Source: Agrococcus jenensis (GTDB lineage: Bacteria > Actinomycetota > Actinomycetes > Actinomycetales > Microbacteriaceae). From it: 64,000 nt of DNA. Numbering within the stretch: the first letter of the stretch is position 1; each line of letters opens with the position of its first letter. The position numbers and the translations under genes are program-made. The notes under the pieces were generated by a model. The model was not told the origin of the DNA, searched no databases, and saw only the letters and a list, made by a program, of their open reading frames with translations. The DNA is taken from positions 1,860,001-1,924,000 of the forward strand of contig NZ_RKHJ01000001.1 in the NCBI RefSeq assembly GCF_003752465.1, read 5' to 3'. Shown here piece by piece: positions 47,450 to 56,691 of this stretch.

Positions 47450-48429
47450 CGCTGCTGTGGCCGTGGGTGCTGCCGATCGCGGTCGGGATCGGGCTGCTGC
47501 TCGCGGCGCTCGGGCTCTGGCTGCCGCGGCGCAAGCGCGATCGCGGCCTGCCCGTCGCCCACGTCGACCGGATGACGTCGCTGGCCGCGTTCCGCGGCGC
47601 GCTGCTGCGCTACCGGCTGTGGATCGGCGGCGCGCTCGTCGCGTCGCTCGTCGGGGTCGCGGTCGCCGGCGCGATCGGCTCGCGTCCGTCCGGCATCAGC
47701 GCGAACCAGGAGGAGGACTACAAGCGCGACATCGTGCTGTGCCTCGACGTCTCGGGGTCGATGGTCGACGTCGACGCCGAGATCCTGGGGGTCTACCAGC
47801 AGATCGCGTCGGAGCTCGACGGCGAGCGCATCGGCATGCGCATCTTCGACGCGTCGAGCGTCATGGCCTTCCCGCTCACGAGCGACTACGACTACATCGC
47901 CGGCCAGCTCGGCCGCTACCAGCGGGCGCTGAGCGGCACGCTCGGCCCGGACGAGCAGTTCAACTACCTCGCGGGCACCGCGAGCGGCCTCGGCGCATCC
48001 CTCGTCGGCGACGGGCTCGCCTCGTGCGTGCTCGACTTCGCCGACCTCGAGGCGAGCGAGCGGCCGCGGTCGATCATCCTCGCGACCGACAACGTCGTGA
48101 ACGGCCAGCAGATCTTCTCGCTGCCGCAGGCCGGCCAGCTCGCCGTCGACAACGAGGTGCGCGTCTACGCGATCAACCCGTTCGACTTCGGCGGCGACAT
48201 GGCCTCGCAGGAGCTGCGCGAGGTCTCCGAGGGCACCGGCGGCGCCTACTTCGCGCTCGACTTCGCCCAGACCGTGCCGCAGATCGTCGACCGCGTCAAC
48301 GCGATCGAGGCCGGCTACATCGAGACCCCGCCGCAGGTGCAGATCATCGACCGGCCCGGCGCGCTGCCGCTCATCGTGCTCGTGCTCGTCGCGGGCGTCT
48401 GCCTCGCAGCCTGGAGGGTGCGCCTGTGA
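47446..48429 (+). CDS. VWA-domain membrane protein (BatA-like)
   Basis: 327 residues. Helices near the N terminus (about residues 5-25 and 55-75) and the C terminus (about 302-320) flank a von Willebrand A domain with a full metal site (LCLDVSGSM, DxSxS). The GTG at 47446 overlaps the previous stop (GTGA); GTG 47440 is also possible. It resembles BatA proteins of aerotolerance/envelope operons. A GTGA overlap links it to the second VWA gene. Confidence 0.88.
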   Translation: MTLLWPWVLPIAVGIGLLLAALGLWLPRRKRDRGLPVAHVDRMTSLAAFRGALLRYRLWIGGALVASLVGVAVAGAIGSRPSGISANQEEDYKRDIVLCLDVSGSMVDVDAEILGVYQQIASELDGERIGMRIFDASSVMAFPLTSDYDYIAGQLGRYQRALSGTLGPDEQFNYLAGTASGLGASLVGDGLASCVLDFADLEASERPRSIILATDNVVNGQQIFSLPQAGQLAVDNEVRVYAINPFDFGGDMASQELREVSEGTGGAYFALDFAQTVPQIVDRVNAIEAGYIETPPQVQIIDRPGALPLIVLVLVAGVCLAAWRVRL

Positions 48430-49418
48430 TCACCTTCCACCCGACCCTGCCGATCGTGGTCGCCGTGCTCGGCGTCGCGATGCTCGCGCTCTGCCTCTGG
48501 CAGCTCGTCGCGGTGCGCGGCCGCCGGCTCGCGTGGCTGCGCCGCTCGCTGCTCGTGCTGCTCGCGGTCGCGATGGCGTTCCGCCCTGCCCTGCCCGGCG
48601 GCGAGGTGCCCACCGCGACGATCCAGGCGCGCGTGTTCATCGTGATCGACACGTCGCAGTCCATCGCCGCCGAGGACTGGGGGAGCGACCCGCGGCTGAC
48701 CGGCATGCAGGAGGACGTCGTCGAGATCGCGCGCGCCTTCGCCGGCGCCGACCTCTCGGTCATCTCCTTCGACTCGCAGGCCATCCTGCGGGTGCCGCTC
48801 ACCGACGACGGCTCCGCCGTGATCGAGATGGTGCGGGCGCTGCGCCCCGAGATCGCGCAGCAGTCGCGCGGCACCTCCGTCGCCGTCGCCCACGACCTGC
48901 TCAAGACCGAGCTCGAGCGCAGCCAGGCGGCCGAGCCCGACTCGCCCGCGATCGTGTTCTACCTCGGCGACGGCGAGCACACCGCCGAGGAGCAGCCGCA
49001 GTCGTTCGACGACGTCGCCGGGCTCGTCGACCGCGGGCTCGTGCTCGGCTACGGCACCGAGCAGGGCGGGCGGATGCGCGTGTCGAGCTTCGACCCCGCC
49101 GTGCAGGACCGGTACGTGCAGGATCCCGCCGGCGGCGATGCCCTCTCGCGCATCGACGAGGGGCAGCTCGGCGCGATCGCCGACCAGCTCGGCATCACCT
49201 ACCTGCACCGCGCCCCCGGCCTGCCCATCGCCGACGCGCTCGGCCCGATGGCCGCGGCCGACGGCGAGGCGAACCTCGACCGCACCGAGGAGGCGCGGCT
49301 CGAGATCGCCTGGGTGCTCGGCGTGCCGATCGCGCTGCTGCTCGCGTGGGAGGCGCTCAGCCTCGCCCGCTCGCTCCGCGGGACCCGCGGCATCCTCAGC
49401 AGGGAGGGGTCGCGATGA
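48426..49418 (+). CDS. VWA-domain membrane protein (BatB-like)
   Basis: 330 residues. Two N-terminal helices (about residues 7-55), a vWA domain with the metal motif FIVIDTSQSIAAEDW, then a segment with YLGDGEHTAEEQPQSFDD, and a final helix (about 297-315). The sequence resembles BatB. The gene overlaps both neighbours by GTGA/ATGA, so products are probably made in stoichiometric amounts. Confidence 0.86.
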   Translation: MITFHPTLPIVVAVLGVAMLALCLWQLVAVRGRRLAWLRRSLLVLLAVAMAFRPALPGGEVPTATIQARVFIVIDTSQSIAAEDWGSDPRLTGMQEDVVEIARAFAGADLSVISFDSQAILRVPLTDDGSAVIEMVRALRPEIAQQSRGTSVAVAHDLLKTELERSQAAEPDSPAIVFYLGDGEHTAEEQPQSFDDVAGLVDRGLVLGYGTEQGGRMRVSSFDPAVQDRYVQDPAGGDALSRIDEGQLGAIADQLGITYLHRAPGLPIADALGPMAAADGEANLDRTEEARLEIAWVLGVPIALLLAWEALSLARSLRGTRGILSREGSR

Positions 49419-50164
49419 ACCGCCGCCGTCGCGTGCTCACCGACGGCCAGCGACGCACGCTGCGCTGGTGGCTCATGCTCGGGCTCATCCCCGTGGCGCT
49501 CGCGGTGCTCGTCGTCGCGACGAAGCTCATCAGCGTCAACGTGCTCTCGCAGACCGCGATCGACCGCTTCGAGGCGCGCGCCTACGCGCAGGGCGCCGAG
49601 GCGGCCCGCGGGCTCGAGCTGTGGAACTGGGTCGAGCCGTGGAAGGGCCCGTTCGACCTCGGCGTGAGCCTGGCGATGGCGGGCTCGCTCGAGGAGGGCA
49701 GGGCGGCGCTCGAGGAGTCGCTCGTGCTGCACGGGGAGCCCGTCACGCCCCCGCAGGTGCACGAGCACTGCATCATCGTCGCCTCGCTCGTCACCACGAT
49801 CGAGAAGCAGGGCGACGTCGCGCGCGAGGCCGGCGACGTGCCGACCGCGAACGGCTTCTACGGCGAGGCGCTCGGGCTCATCGACGGGGTGCCGGACGGC
49901 TGCCTCGACGAGCCGCTGCCGAACGAGGCCGACACCGCCGAGCAGCTCGAGGCCGCGACCCCGCGCATCGAGGAGAAGATCGAGGACCCGTCCGGTGACG
50001 GTGAGGGCGAGGGGGAGGGCGAGGGCGACAGCGAGGGCGAGCCGCAGACCCCCGAGGAGCAGCTCGAGGAGCAGAACCAGGGCGCGCAGGAGGAGCAGCA
50101 GCAGCAGGACCAGTACGACCAGGGCGAGGACGGCGGCGGCCCGCCCGTCGACCGCCCCTGGTGA
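49415..50164 (+). CDS. Membrane protein with helical repeats and Glu/Gln-rich tail (BatC-like position)
   Basis: 249 residues. One membrane helix lies at about 19-42, followed by a predominantly helical region (GAEAARGLELWNWVEPW, EEGRAALEESLVLHG) that could hold TPR-like repeats, as in BatC. From about residue 185 the chain becomes highly acidic and Gln-rich (GEGEGEGEGDSEGE, then EEQLEEQNQGAQ). The ATG overlaps the previous stop and follows an AGGGAGGGG site. Last gene of the cluster. Function by position only. Confidence 0.72.
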   Translation: MNRRRRVLTDGQRRTLRWWLMLGLIPVALAVLVVATKLISVNVLSQTAIDRFEARAYAQGAEAARGLELWNWVEPWKGPFDLGVSLAMAGSLEEGRAALEESLVLHGEPVTPPQVHEHCIIVASLVTTIEKQGDVAREAGDVPTANGFYGEALGLIDGVPDGCLDEPLPNEADTAEQLEAATPRIEEKIEDPSGDGEGEGEGEGDSEGEPQTPEEQLEEQNQGAQEEQQQQDQYDQGEDGGGPPVDRPW

Positions 50165-50202
50165 GCCCATGACACCGTGAGCCCGCGACACCGGCGAGTC
50201 CC

Positions 50203-50208
50203 TAGACT
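50203..50208 (+). promoter_or_regulatory. -10 box TAGACT, leaderless promoter of proS
   Basis: TAGACT precedes GTG 50215 by six bases. The same hexamer lies before nusA and before ylxR. No -35 element is apparent. Confidence 0.6.
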
Positions 50209-50214
50209 CGCAGG

Positions 50215-51978
50215 GTGATCCGCCTCTCCGAGCTCTTCTTCACCACCCTCCGCGAGGACCCGGCCGAGGCCGAGGTCGCGAGCCACCGGCTGCTCCTGCG
50301 CGCGGGCTACATCCGCCGCGCCGGCGCCGGGCTCTACTCGTGGTTGCCGCTCGGCCTGCGCGTGCGCCGCAACATCGAGCGGGTCGTGCGCGAGGAGATG
50401 GAGGCCGCCGGCGCGCAGGAGGTGCTGTTCCCCGGACTGCTGCCGCGCGAGCCCTACGAGCGCACCGGCCGCTGGACCGAGTACGGCGACGGCATCTTCC
50501 GCCTGCAGGACCGCAAGGGCGCCGATCACCTGCTCGCCCCCACGCACGAGGAGGTCTTCACGCTGCTCGTGCAGGACCTCGTCTCGAGCTACAAGGCGCT
50601 GCCGCTGACGATCTTCCAGATCCAGGACAAGTACCGCGACGAGGCGCGGCCCCGCGCGGGACTGCTGCGGGCGCGCGAGTTCACGATGAAGGACGCCTAC
50701 TCGTTCGACGTCGACGACGCCGGCCTCGACGCCTCCTACCAGCGCCAGCGCGACGCCTACGAGCGCATCTTCCAGCGCCTCGGCCTCGAGTACGTGATCG
50801 TCTCGGCCGACGCGGGCGCGATGGGCGGCTCGAAGTCCGAGGAGTTCCTGCACCCGACGCCCGTCGGCGAGGACACGATCGTGCGCTCGGCCGGCGGCTA
50901 CGCCGCGAACGTCGAGGCGTTCGAGACGGTCGCGCCCGAGCCGCTCCCCATCGAGGGCCAGCCCGCGGCGGTCGTGCGCGACACCCCCGACACGCCCACG
51001 ATCGACACCCTCGTCGCCGACGCGAACGCGCGCTTCCCGCGCGAGGACGGCCGCGCCTGGACGGCGGCGGACACGCTGAAGAACGTCGTGCTGCGGCTCA
51101 CGCACGTCGACGGCAGCCGCGAGCTCGTCGTCATCGGCCTGCCGGGCGACCGCGAGGTCGACCAGAAGCGCGTCGAGGTGGCGTTCCAGCCCGCCGACGT
51201 CACCGCGGCCGACGAGGACGACTTCACGGCCAACCCGGGCCTCGTGAAGGGCTACATCGGGCCGTGGTCGCCCGCCGGCGCGGTGCTCGGCGAGGAGGCC
51301 GCCACCGGCATCCGCTACCTGCTCGACAAGCGCGTCGTCGACGGCTCGAGCTGGATCACCGGCGCGAACGAGCCGGGCAAGCACGTCTTCGGGCTCGTCG
51401 CGGGCCGCGACTTCGCGGGCGACGGATGGGTCGAGGCGGCCGACGTGCGCCCCGGCGACCCCGCGCCCGACGGCTCCGGTCCCGTCACGCTCGAGCGCGG
51501 CATGGAGGTCGGCCACGTCTTCCAGCTCGGCCGCAAGTACGCCGAGGCGCTCGGCCTCAAGGTGCTCGACCAGAACGGCAAGCTCGTCACCGTCACGATG
51601 GGTTCGTACGGCATCGGCGTCACGCGCAACCTCGCGGCGATCGTCGAGCGGTCGCACGACGAGAAGGGCATCATCTGGCCGCGCGAGATCGCGCCGTTCG
51701 ACGTGCACGTCGTCGCGACCGGCAAGGACGCGCGCGCCTTCGAGGTCGCCGAGACCGTGATCGCGGGCCTCGAGGCGCGCGGGCTCGAGGTGCTCTTCGA
51801 CGACCGCCCCAAGGTCTCGCCGGGCGTCAAGTTCGGCGACGCCGAGATCATCGGCGTGCCGCAGATCGTCATCGTCGGCCGCGACGCGCACGAGGGGCTC
51901 GTCGACGTCTGGGACCGGGCGACGGGGGAGCGGCAGCAGGTCGCGCTCGACGCGCTGGAGGAGGCGCTGGGGCGCTAG
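50215..51978 (+). CDS. proS: Prolyl-tRNA synthetase
   Basis: 587-residue class II aminoacyl-tRNA synthetase charging tRNA-Pro. Motif 1/2 regions ([20 protein letters not shown], then [20 protein letters not shown]), the bacterial editing insertion (about residues 225-395) and the C-terminal anticodon domain ([19 protein letters not shown]) are complete, so this is the bacterial-type enzyme. GTG start, leaderless. Its TAG stop is part of the promoter of nusA. Confidence 0.97.
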   Translation: MIRLSELFFTTLREDPAEAEVASHRLLLRAGYIRRAGAGLYSWLPLGLRVRRNIERVVREEMEAAGAQEVLFPGLLPREPYERTGRWTEYGDGIFRLQDRKGADHLLAPTHEEVFTLLVQDLVSSYKALPLTIFQIQDKYRDEARPRAGLLRAREFTMKDAYSFDVDDAGLDASYQRQRDAYERIFQRLGLEYVIVSADAGAMGGSKSEEFLHPTPVGEDTIVRSAGGYAANVEAFETVAPEPLPIEGQPAAVVRDTPDTPTIDTLVADANARFPREDGRAWTAADTLKNVVLRLTHVDGSRELVVIGLPGDREVDQKRVEVAFQPADVTAADEDDFTANPGLVKGYIGPWSPAGAVLGEEAATGIRYLLDKRVVDGSSWITGANEPGKHVFGLVAGRDFAGDGWVEAADVRPGDPAPDGSGPVTLERGMEVGHVFQLGRKYAEALGLKVLDQNGKLVTVTMGSYGIGVTRNLAAIVERSHDEKGIIWPREIAPFDVHVVATGKDARAFEVAETVIAGLEARGLEVLFDDRPKVSPGVKFGDAEIIGVPQIVIVGRDAHEGLVDVWDRATGERQQVALDALEEALGR

Positions 51979-51981
51979 ACT
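51976..51981 (+). promoter_or_regulatory. -10 box TAGACT upstream of nusA
   Basis: The hexamer overlaps the proS stop codon (TAG). Transcription would begin near 51988 and leave a leader of about 40 bases before GTG 52031, which has a normal AAGGAG ribosome site. Confidence 0.5.
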
Positions 51982-52030
51982 GATCGGTCGGCATCGGATG
52001 CCGGATGGACGCGGAACAAGGAGCCCACAA

Positions 52031-53020
52031 GTGAAGATCGATCTGACCGTGCTGAAGACCGTCGAGCGCGAGCGGGATATCTCCTCGGACGCCCTGATCC
52101 ACATCATCGAGCAGGCGATCCTGCAGGCGCACCTCCGCTCGGGCGAGAAGCACGATGCCGCGGCGCCGCAGCCGCGCGTCGAGGTCGACCGCGCGACCGG
52201 CGAGGTGACGCTCTTCGAGCCCGAGCTCGACGAGGACGGCAACCGCATCGGCGAGTCGGTCGCGACGACCGAGGACTTCAGCCGCATCGCCGCATCCGCC
52301 GCGAAGCAGGTCATCTTCCAGGCGCTGCGCGACAAGAGCGACGAGACCGTGCTCGGCGCCTACAAGGACCGCGAGGGCGACATCATCGCCGGCGTCGTCC
52401 AGCAGGGCACGAACCCGCGCATGGTGCACGTCAAGCTCGGCGACGACATGGAGGCGCTGCTGCCGCCCGAGGAGCAGGTGCCGGGCGCCGAGTACAAGCA
52501 CGGCCAGCGGATGCGCGTCTACATCACGAAGGTCGAGCGCGGCCAGCGCGGTCCGCAGGTCACCGTGAGCCGCACCCACCCGTCGCTCGTGCGCCGGCTC
52601 TTCGCGCTCGAGGTGCCCGAGATCGCCTCCGGCGCCGTCGAGATCGTCGCGATCGCGCGCGAGGCCGGCCACCGCACGAAGATCGCCGTGCGCGCCACCC
52701 GTCCCGGCATCAACGCGAAGGGCGCGTGCATCGGCGAGCTCGGCGCCCGCGTGCGCGCGGTGCAGGCGGAGCTCGGTGACGAGAAGGTCGACATCGTCGA
52801 CTACTCCGAGGACCTGCCCGCCTTCGTCGCGAGCGCGCTGAGCCCCGCGCGGGTGTCGGATGCGTTCATGCTCGACGAGAAGACGAAGGCGGTGCGCGCG
52901 CTCGTGCCCGACTTCCAGCTGTCGCTCGCGATCGGCCGGGAGGGCCAGAACGCCCGCCTGGCGGCGAAGCTGACCGGCGCGAAGATCGACATCCAGCCCG
53001 ACTCGGTCATGGATGAGTGA
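52031..53020 (+). CDS. nusA: Transcription termination/antitermination factor NusA
   Basis: 329-residue RNA-polymerase-associated factor. An N-terminal RNAP-binding domain, an S1 domain (AGVVQQGTNPRMVHVKLGDD) and two KH domains (RATRPGINAKGACIGELGAR, LSLAIGREGQNARLAAKLTG) are present; the acidic C-terminal repeats of E. coli NusA are missing, as in other actinobacteria. The start is GTG with AAGGAG seven bases upstream. A hairpin covers the stop codon. No rimP gene lies in front of it. Confidence 0.96.
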   Translation: MKIDLTVLKTVERERDISSDALIHIIEQAILQAHLRSGEKHDAAAPQPRVEVDRATGEVTLFEPELDEDGNRIGESVATTEDFSRIAASAAKQVIFQALRDKSDETVLGAYKDREGDIIAGVVQQGTNPRMVHVKLGDDMEALLPPEEQVPGAEYKHGQRMRVYITKVERGQRGPQVTVSRTHPSLVRRLFALEVPEIASGAVEIVAIAREAGHRTKIAVRATRPGINAKGACIGELGARVRAVQAELGDEKVDIVDYSEDLPAFVASALSPARVSDAFMLDEKTKAVRALVPDFQLSLAIGREGQNARLAAKLTGAKIDIQPDSVMDE

Positions 53021-53047
53021 CACGCCCACCTGCGTCCCGGGCGTGTC
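53019..53047. terminator. Hairpin spanning the nusA stop codon
   Basis: GACACGCCC (53019-53027) and GGGCGTGTC (53039-53047) form a perfect 9-bp stem with an 11-base loop, with no U-run following. Candidate attenuator or partial terminator between nusA and ylxR. Confidence 0.5.
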
Positions 53048-53052
53048 TGCGC

Positions 53053-53058
53053 TAGACT
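53053..53058 (+). promoter_or_regulatory. -10-like TAGACT before ylxR/infB
   Basis: Third TAGACT of this region. It ends one base before the ylxR ATG, so its transcript would begin inside ylxR and could serve infB rather than ylxR. Confidence 0.35.
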
Positions 53059-53059
53059 G

Positions 53060-53338
53060 ATGAGCATCCGTACGTGCCTTGGCTGTCGCGCGCGCACTGA
53101 ACCCGCACATCTCGTGCGGATCGTGAGCGCAGGCGGAGCGGCGGTCGTCGATCCCGATCGACGGCTTCCCGGCCGAGGGGCGTGGGTGCATCCGACGCAG
53201 CAGTGCGTGGAACGCGCGGTCCGCGCGATCCCGCGGGCGCTGCGCCAGCGCCTGGACACGTCACCCATCGCACGATGGGCCCAGGACGGGCTCGACCCGA
53301 GCCCCGACCGAAGGAATGAAAAGCACATGGACAACTGA
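53060..53338 (+). CDS. ylxR: YlxR family RNA-binding protein (RnpM)
   Basis: 92-residue protein of the YlxR (DUF448) family, lately reported as an RNase P modulator. It shows the family start SIRTCLGCRARTE, the middle LVRIVSAGGAAVVDPD, and RRLPGRGAWVHPTQQCVERA. The gene lies between nusA and infB, the usual context. Its C-terminal end (SPDRRNEKHMDN) is longer than the core domain. The ATG lies within TGATG after the -10-like hexamer. Confidence 0.92.
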   Translation: MSIRTCLGCRARTEPAHLVRIVSAGGAAVVDPDRRLPGRGAWVHPTQQCVERAVRAIPRALRQRLDTSPIARWAQDGLDPSPDRRNEKHMDN

Positions 53339-53372
53339 TGAGCAGCTCGAAATGAGACCCGTCAGCAAATGA

Positions 53373-53403
53373 GTCCGCCCTGTCCTGGGCGGACCAGGAC
53401 AGG
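53373..53403 (+). promoter_or_regulatory. Two mutually exclusive hairpins in the infB leader
   Basis: Hairpin A pairs GTCCGCCC (53373-53380) with GGGCGGAC (53387-53394), loop TGTCCT. Hairpin B pairs CCTGTCCTGG (53379-53388) with CCAGGACAGG (53394-53403), loop GCGGA. They share bases and cannot both form. The 3' arm of B includes AGG (53401-53403) of the ribosome site AGGAGAG (53401-53407). Confidence 0.55.
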
Positions 53404-53410
53404 AGAGAAC

Positions 53411-56185
53411 GTGGCAAACCCACGCGTGCACGAGATCGCCGCCGAGCTCGGCGTCGAGAGCAAGGTCGCGATGGCCAAGCTCAAGGAGATGGGCGAGTTC
53501 GTCAAGGGACCCGCCTCGGCGATCGCACCCCCGGTCGCCCGCAAGCTGAAGGCCGCCCTGGCGTCCGAGAGCGCGAGCGCACCCGCGGCCGCGGCCCCGA
53601 AGGCACCGGCCAAGGCCGCACCGTCGGCGAAGCCGGCATCGGCAACGCCCGCAGCGGCCGCCCCCGCCGCGACCCCGAAGGCTGCGGCTCCCGCGGCCCC
53701 GCAGGCCGCGCCGGAACCCGCATCCACCGCGGCGCCCGCGCCGACGCCCGCTCCGAAGGCTGCGCCGGCTCCGGCCGCGCAGACCCCCGCGCCGGCATCG
53801 CCCGCACCCGCATCACCCGCATCCGCATCGCCCGCACCCGCATCGCCCGCACCCGCCGCGCCCGCGCAGCAGGGTGACGGCGACAGCGGCAGCAGCATCC
53901 CCCGCCCGATGGGTCGCCCCGGCGCACCGCGTCCGGGCAACAACCCGTTCGCGTCCGCGCAGGGCATGGGCCGGCCGCGCGTCGGCAACAACCCGTTCAC
54001 GAGCAAGGCGGGCCCCGGCGGCCCGCGTCCCGTGGCTCCGCGCCCCGGCGCTCCCCGCCCGGGCGCACCGCGTCCCGGCGCTCCCCGTCCCGGCGCCCCG
54101 CGCACCGGCGGCCCCGGCCGACCCGGAGCCGGCGGTCGCCCCGGCGGCGGCTTCCAGCGCCCCGGCGCCGGCGCTCCCGGTCCCGGTGCTCCGGGCCGCG
54201 GCGGTCCCGCGTTCGCGGGTCGTCCCGGTGGTGGTGGCCGCGGTCGCGGCGGCACGGCCGGCGCGTTCGGCAAGGGCGGCGCGAAGGGCAAGTCCCGCAA
54301 GTCGAAGCGCACGAAGCGGCTCGAGTTCGAGATGCGCGAGGCGCCGTCGATCGGCGGCGTCAAGGTCCGTCGCGGCGACGGCACCACGGTCATCCGCATG
54401 CGCCGCGGCGCATCGATCGCGGACTTCGCCGAGAAGATCGACGCGAGCCCCGGTGACCTCGTGACCGTGCTGTTCCACCTCGGTGAGATGGCGACGGCGA
54501 CGGAGTCGCTCGACGAGGCCACCTTCGAGCTGCTGGGTGCCGAGCTGGGCTACCAGGTCCAGATCGTCAGCCCCGAGGACGAGGACAAGGAGCTCCTGGA
54601 GGGCTTCGACATCGACCTCGAGCAGGAGCTCGAGGACGAGACCGACGAGGACCTCGTCTACCGCTCGCCCGTCGTCACGGTCATGGGTCACGTCGACCAC
54701 GGCAAGACGCGCCTGCTCGACGCCATCCGCGATGCGAACGTCATCGACGGCGAGGCCGGCGGCATCACGCAGCACATCGGCGCCTACCAGGTCTGGAAGG
54801 AGCACGAGGGCGAGGACCGCGCGATCACCTTCATCGACACCCCGGGCCACGAGGCGTTCACCGCCATGCGTGCCCGCGGTGCGCAGGTGACCGACATCGC
54901 GATCCTGGTCGTCGCGGCCGACGACGGCATCATGCCGCAGACGATCGAGGCGCTGAACCACGCCCAGGCGGCCAACGTGCCGATCGTGGTCGCGGTCAAC
55001 AAGGTCGACAAGGAGGGGGCGAACCCCGCCAAGGTGCGCCAGCAGCTCACCGAGTACGGCCTCGTCACCGAGGAGTACGGCGGCGACACGATGTTCGTCG
55101 ACGTCTCCGCGCTCGCCCGCACCGGCATCGAGGAGCTCCTCGAGGCCGTGCTGCTCACCGCAGACGCAGGTCTCGACCTGCGGGCCAACCCCAACAAGGA
55201 GGCTCGCGGCGTCGCGATCGAGGCGAGGCTCGACAAGGGCCGCGGCGCCGTGGCGACCGTGCTCATCCAGTCGGGCACGCTGCGCGTCGGCGACGCGATC
55301 GTCGCGGGCACGGCCTACGGCCGCGTCCGTGCGATGGTCGACGACCGCGGCGAGCTGGTCCAGGAGGCCGGCCCGTCGATGCCCGTCCAGGTGCAGGGCC
55401 TCTCGAGCGTCCCGCGCGCCGGCGACAGCTTCATCGTCACCGAGGAGGACCGCACCGCGCGCCAGATCGCTGAGAAGCGCGAGGCCGTGGAGCGCAACGC
55501 GCAGCTGGCGAAGGCCCGCAAGCGCCTGTCGCTCGAGGACTTCAAGCTGGCGCTGGAGCAGGGCAAGGTCGAGACGCTCAACCTCATCATCAAGGGCGAC
55601 GTGTCGGGTGCCGTGGAGGCGCTCGAGGAGTCGCTCATGAAGATCGAGATCGACGACACCGTCGACCTGCGGATCATCCACCGCGGCGTCGGCGCCGTCA
55701 CCGAGTCGGACGTGAACCTGGCGACGGTCGACTCGGCCGTCATCATCGGCTTCAACGTGCGCCCCGACCCGAAGGCACGAGAGCGCGCCGCCCGCGAGGG
55801 CGTCGACATCCGCTTCTACAACGTGATCTACGCGGCCATCGAGGACGTGGAGAACTCGCTGAAGGGCATGCTCAAGCCGGAGTTCGAGGAGAAGCAGTCG
55901 GGCGTGGCGGAGATCCGCGAGGTGTTCCGCTCGTCCAAGTTCGGCAACATCGCCGGCTGCATCGTGCGCTCGGGGACGATCACCCGCAACGCCAAGGCTC
56001 GCGTCATCCGCGACGGCGTCGTGCTGGCCGATGGCCTCGCCATCGAGTCGCTGCGCCGCTTCAAGGACGACGTCACCGAGGTCCGCACGGACTTCGAGTG
56101 CGGCATCGGCCTCGGCAAGTTCAACGATCTGCAGATCGGCGACGAGATCGAGACCACCGAGATGGTGGAGAAGCCGCGCGTCTGA
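53411..56185 (+). CDS. infB: Translation initiation factor IF-2
   Basis: 924-residue GTPase bringing initiator tRNA to the 30S subunit. The start is GTG 53411 ([20 protein letters not shown]) with AGGAGAG upstream; an in-frame ATG at 53369 would read through the leader hairpins and is less likely. An N-terminal IF2_N domain is followed by a long Ala/Pro and Gly/Pro/Arg low-complexity region (repeats of RPGAP at about 54040-54110). Then come the G domain ([33 protein letters not shown]) and C1/C2 domains. The G domain is complete. Confidence 0.98.
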   Translation: MANPRVHEIAAELGVESKVAMAKLKEMGEFVKGPASAIAPPVARKLKAALASESASAPAAAAPKAPAKAAPSAKPASATPAAAAPAATPKAAAPAAPQAAPEPASTAAPAPTPAPKAAPAPAAQTPAPASPAPASPASASPAPASPAPAAPAQQGDGDSGSSIPRPMGRPGAPRPGNNPFASAQGMGRPRVGNNPFTSKAGPGGPRPVAPRPGAPRPGAPRPGAPRPGAPRTGGPGRPGAGGRPGGGFQRPGAGAPGPGAPGRGGPAFAGRPGGGGRGRGGTAGAFGKGGAKGKSRKSKRTKRLEFEMREAPSIGGVKVRRGDGTTVIRMRRGASIADFAEKIDASPGDLVTVLFHLGEMATATESLDEATFELLGAELGYQVQIVSPEDEDKELLEGFDIDLEQELEDETDEDLVYRSPVVTVMGHVDHGKTRLLDAIRDANVIDGEAGGITQHIGAYQVWKEHEGEDRAITFIDTPGHEAFTAMRARGAQVTDIAILVVAADDGIMPQTIEALNHAQAANVPIVVAVNKVDKEGANPAKVRQQLTEYGLVTEEYGGDTMFVDVSALARTGIEELLEAVLLTADAGLDLRANPNKEARGVAIEARLDKGRGAVATVLIQSGTLRVGDAIVAGTAYGRVRAMVDDRGELVQEAGPSMPVQVQGLSSVPRAGDSFIVTEEDRTARQIAEKREAVERNAQLAKARKRLSLEDFKLALEQGKVETLNLIIKGDVSGAVEALEESLMKIEIDDTVDLRIIHRGVGAVTESDVNLATVDSAVIIGFNVRPDPKARERAAREGVDIRFYNVIYAAIEDVENSLKGMLKPEFEEKQSGVAEIREVFRSSKFGNIAGCIVRSGTITRNAKARVIRDGVVLADGLAIESLRRFKDDVTEVRTDFECGIGLGKFNDLQIGDEIETTEMVEKPRV

Positions 56186-56195
56186 CGCGCAATCG

Positions 56196-56225
56196 GGTGT
56201 GGGGCGACTGCGGTCGCCCCACACC
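56196..56225. terminator. 13-bp hairpin between infB and rbfA
   Basis: GGTGTGGGGCGAC (56196-56208), a TGCG loop and GTCGCCCCACACC (56213-56225) make a perfect 13-bp stem, followed by TGTCTCT. This is the strongest terminator-like structure in the window. It may set infB and rbfA apart in expression. Confidence 0.7.
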
Positions 56226-56249
56226 TGTCTCTAGGACCGGAGGAACCAC

Positions 56250-56687
56250 ATGGCAGAGAACCCCAGGGCGAGGAAGATCGCCGACCGCATCCACGAGATC
56301 ACCGTGCGCGCGCTCGAGCACGAGGTGCGCGACCCGCGGCTCGGCTTCGTGACGATCACGGCGGTGCGCATGACGGGCGACCTCCAGCACGCCTCGATCT
56401 TCTACACGGTCTACGGGACCGATGAGGAGCGCGAGGAGACCGCGAGGGCACTCACGAGCGCGAAGGGCGTCGTGCGCCGCGAGATCGGCAAGGGCCTGAC
56501 GCTGCGGCTGACGCCGTCGATCGAGTTCTTCCTCGACGCGCTGCCCGAGAACGCGGCGTCGATCGAGCACCTGCTCGACGAGGCGCGCGTGCGCGACCGC
56601 GCCGCGCAGGAGGCGGCCGCCGCCGCGCAGTACGCGGGCGACGCCGACCCCTACAAGAAGCCGCGCGAGATCGACGACGAGGACTGA
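56250..56687 (+). CDS. rbfA: Ribosome-binding factor A
   Basis: 145-residue KH-fold protein for late 30S subunit maturation. The N-terminal start MAENPRARKIADRIHEI and the middle DPRLGFVTITAVRMTGDLQHA are typical; a short charged C-terminal tail follows. GGAGGA precedes the ATG by five bases. It follows infB across a strong hairpin. The usual next gene truB lies further on, after five inserted genes. Confidence 0.95.
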   Translation: MAENPRARKIADRIHEITVRALEHEVRDPRLGFVTITAVRMTGDLQHASIFYTVYGTDEEREETARALTSAKGVVRREIGKGLTLRLTPSIEFFLDALPENAASIEHLLDEARVRDRAAQEAAAAAQYAGDADPYKKPREIDDED

Positions 56688-56691
56688 CGGC

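Noticed and set aside
53369..53410. Upstream ATG start for infB at 53369
   Set aside because: It would translate through both leader hairpins and add residues unlike any IF-2 N terminus; GTG 53411 has the ribosome site and the conserved [10 protein letters not shown] start.
54034..54110. A short tandem repeat that could resemble a CRISPR or satellite
   Set aside because: It codes the Arg-Pro-Gly-Ala-Pro low-complexity linker of IF-2 in frame; there are no spacers and no cas genes.
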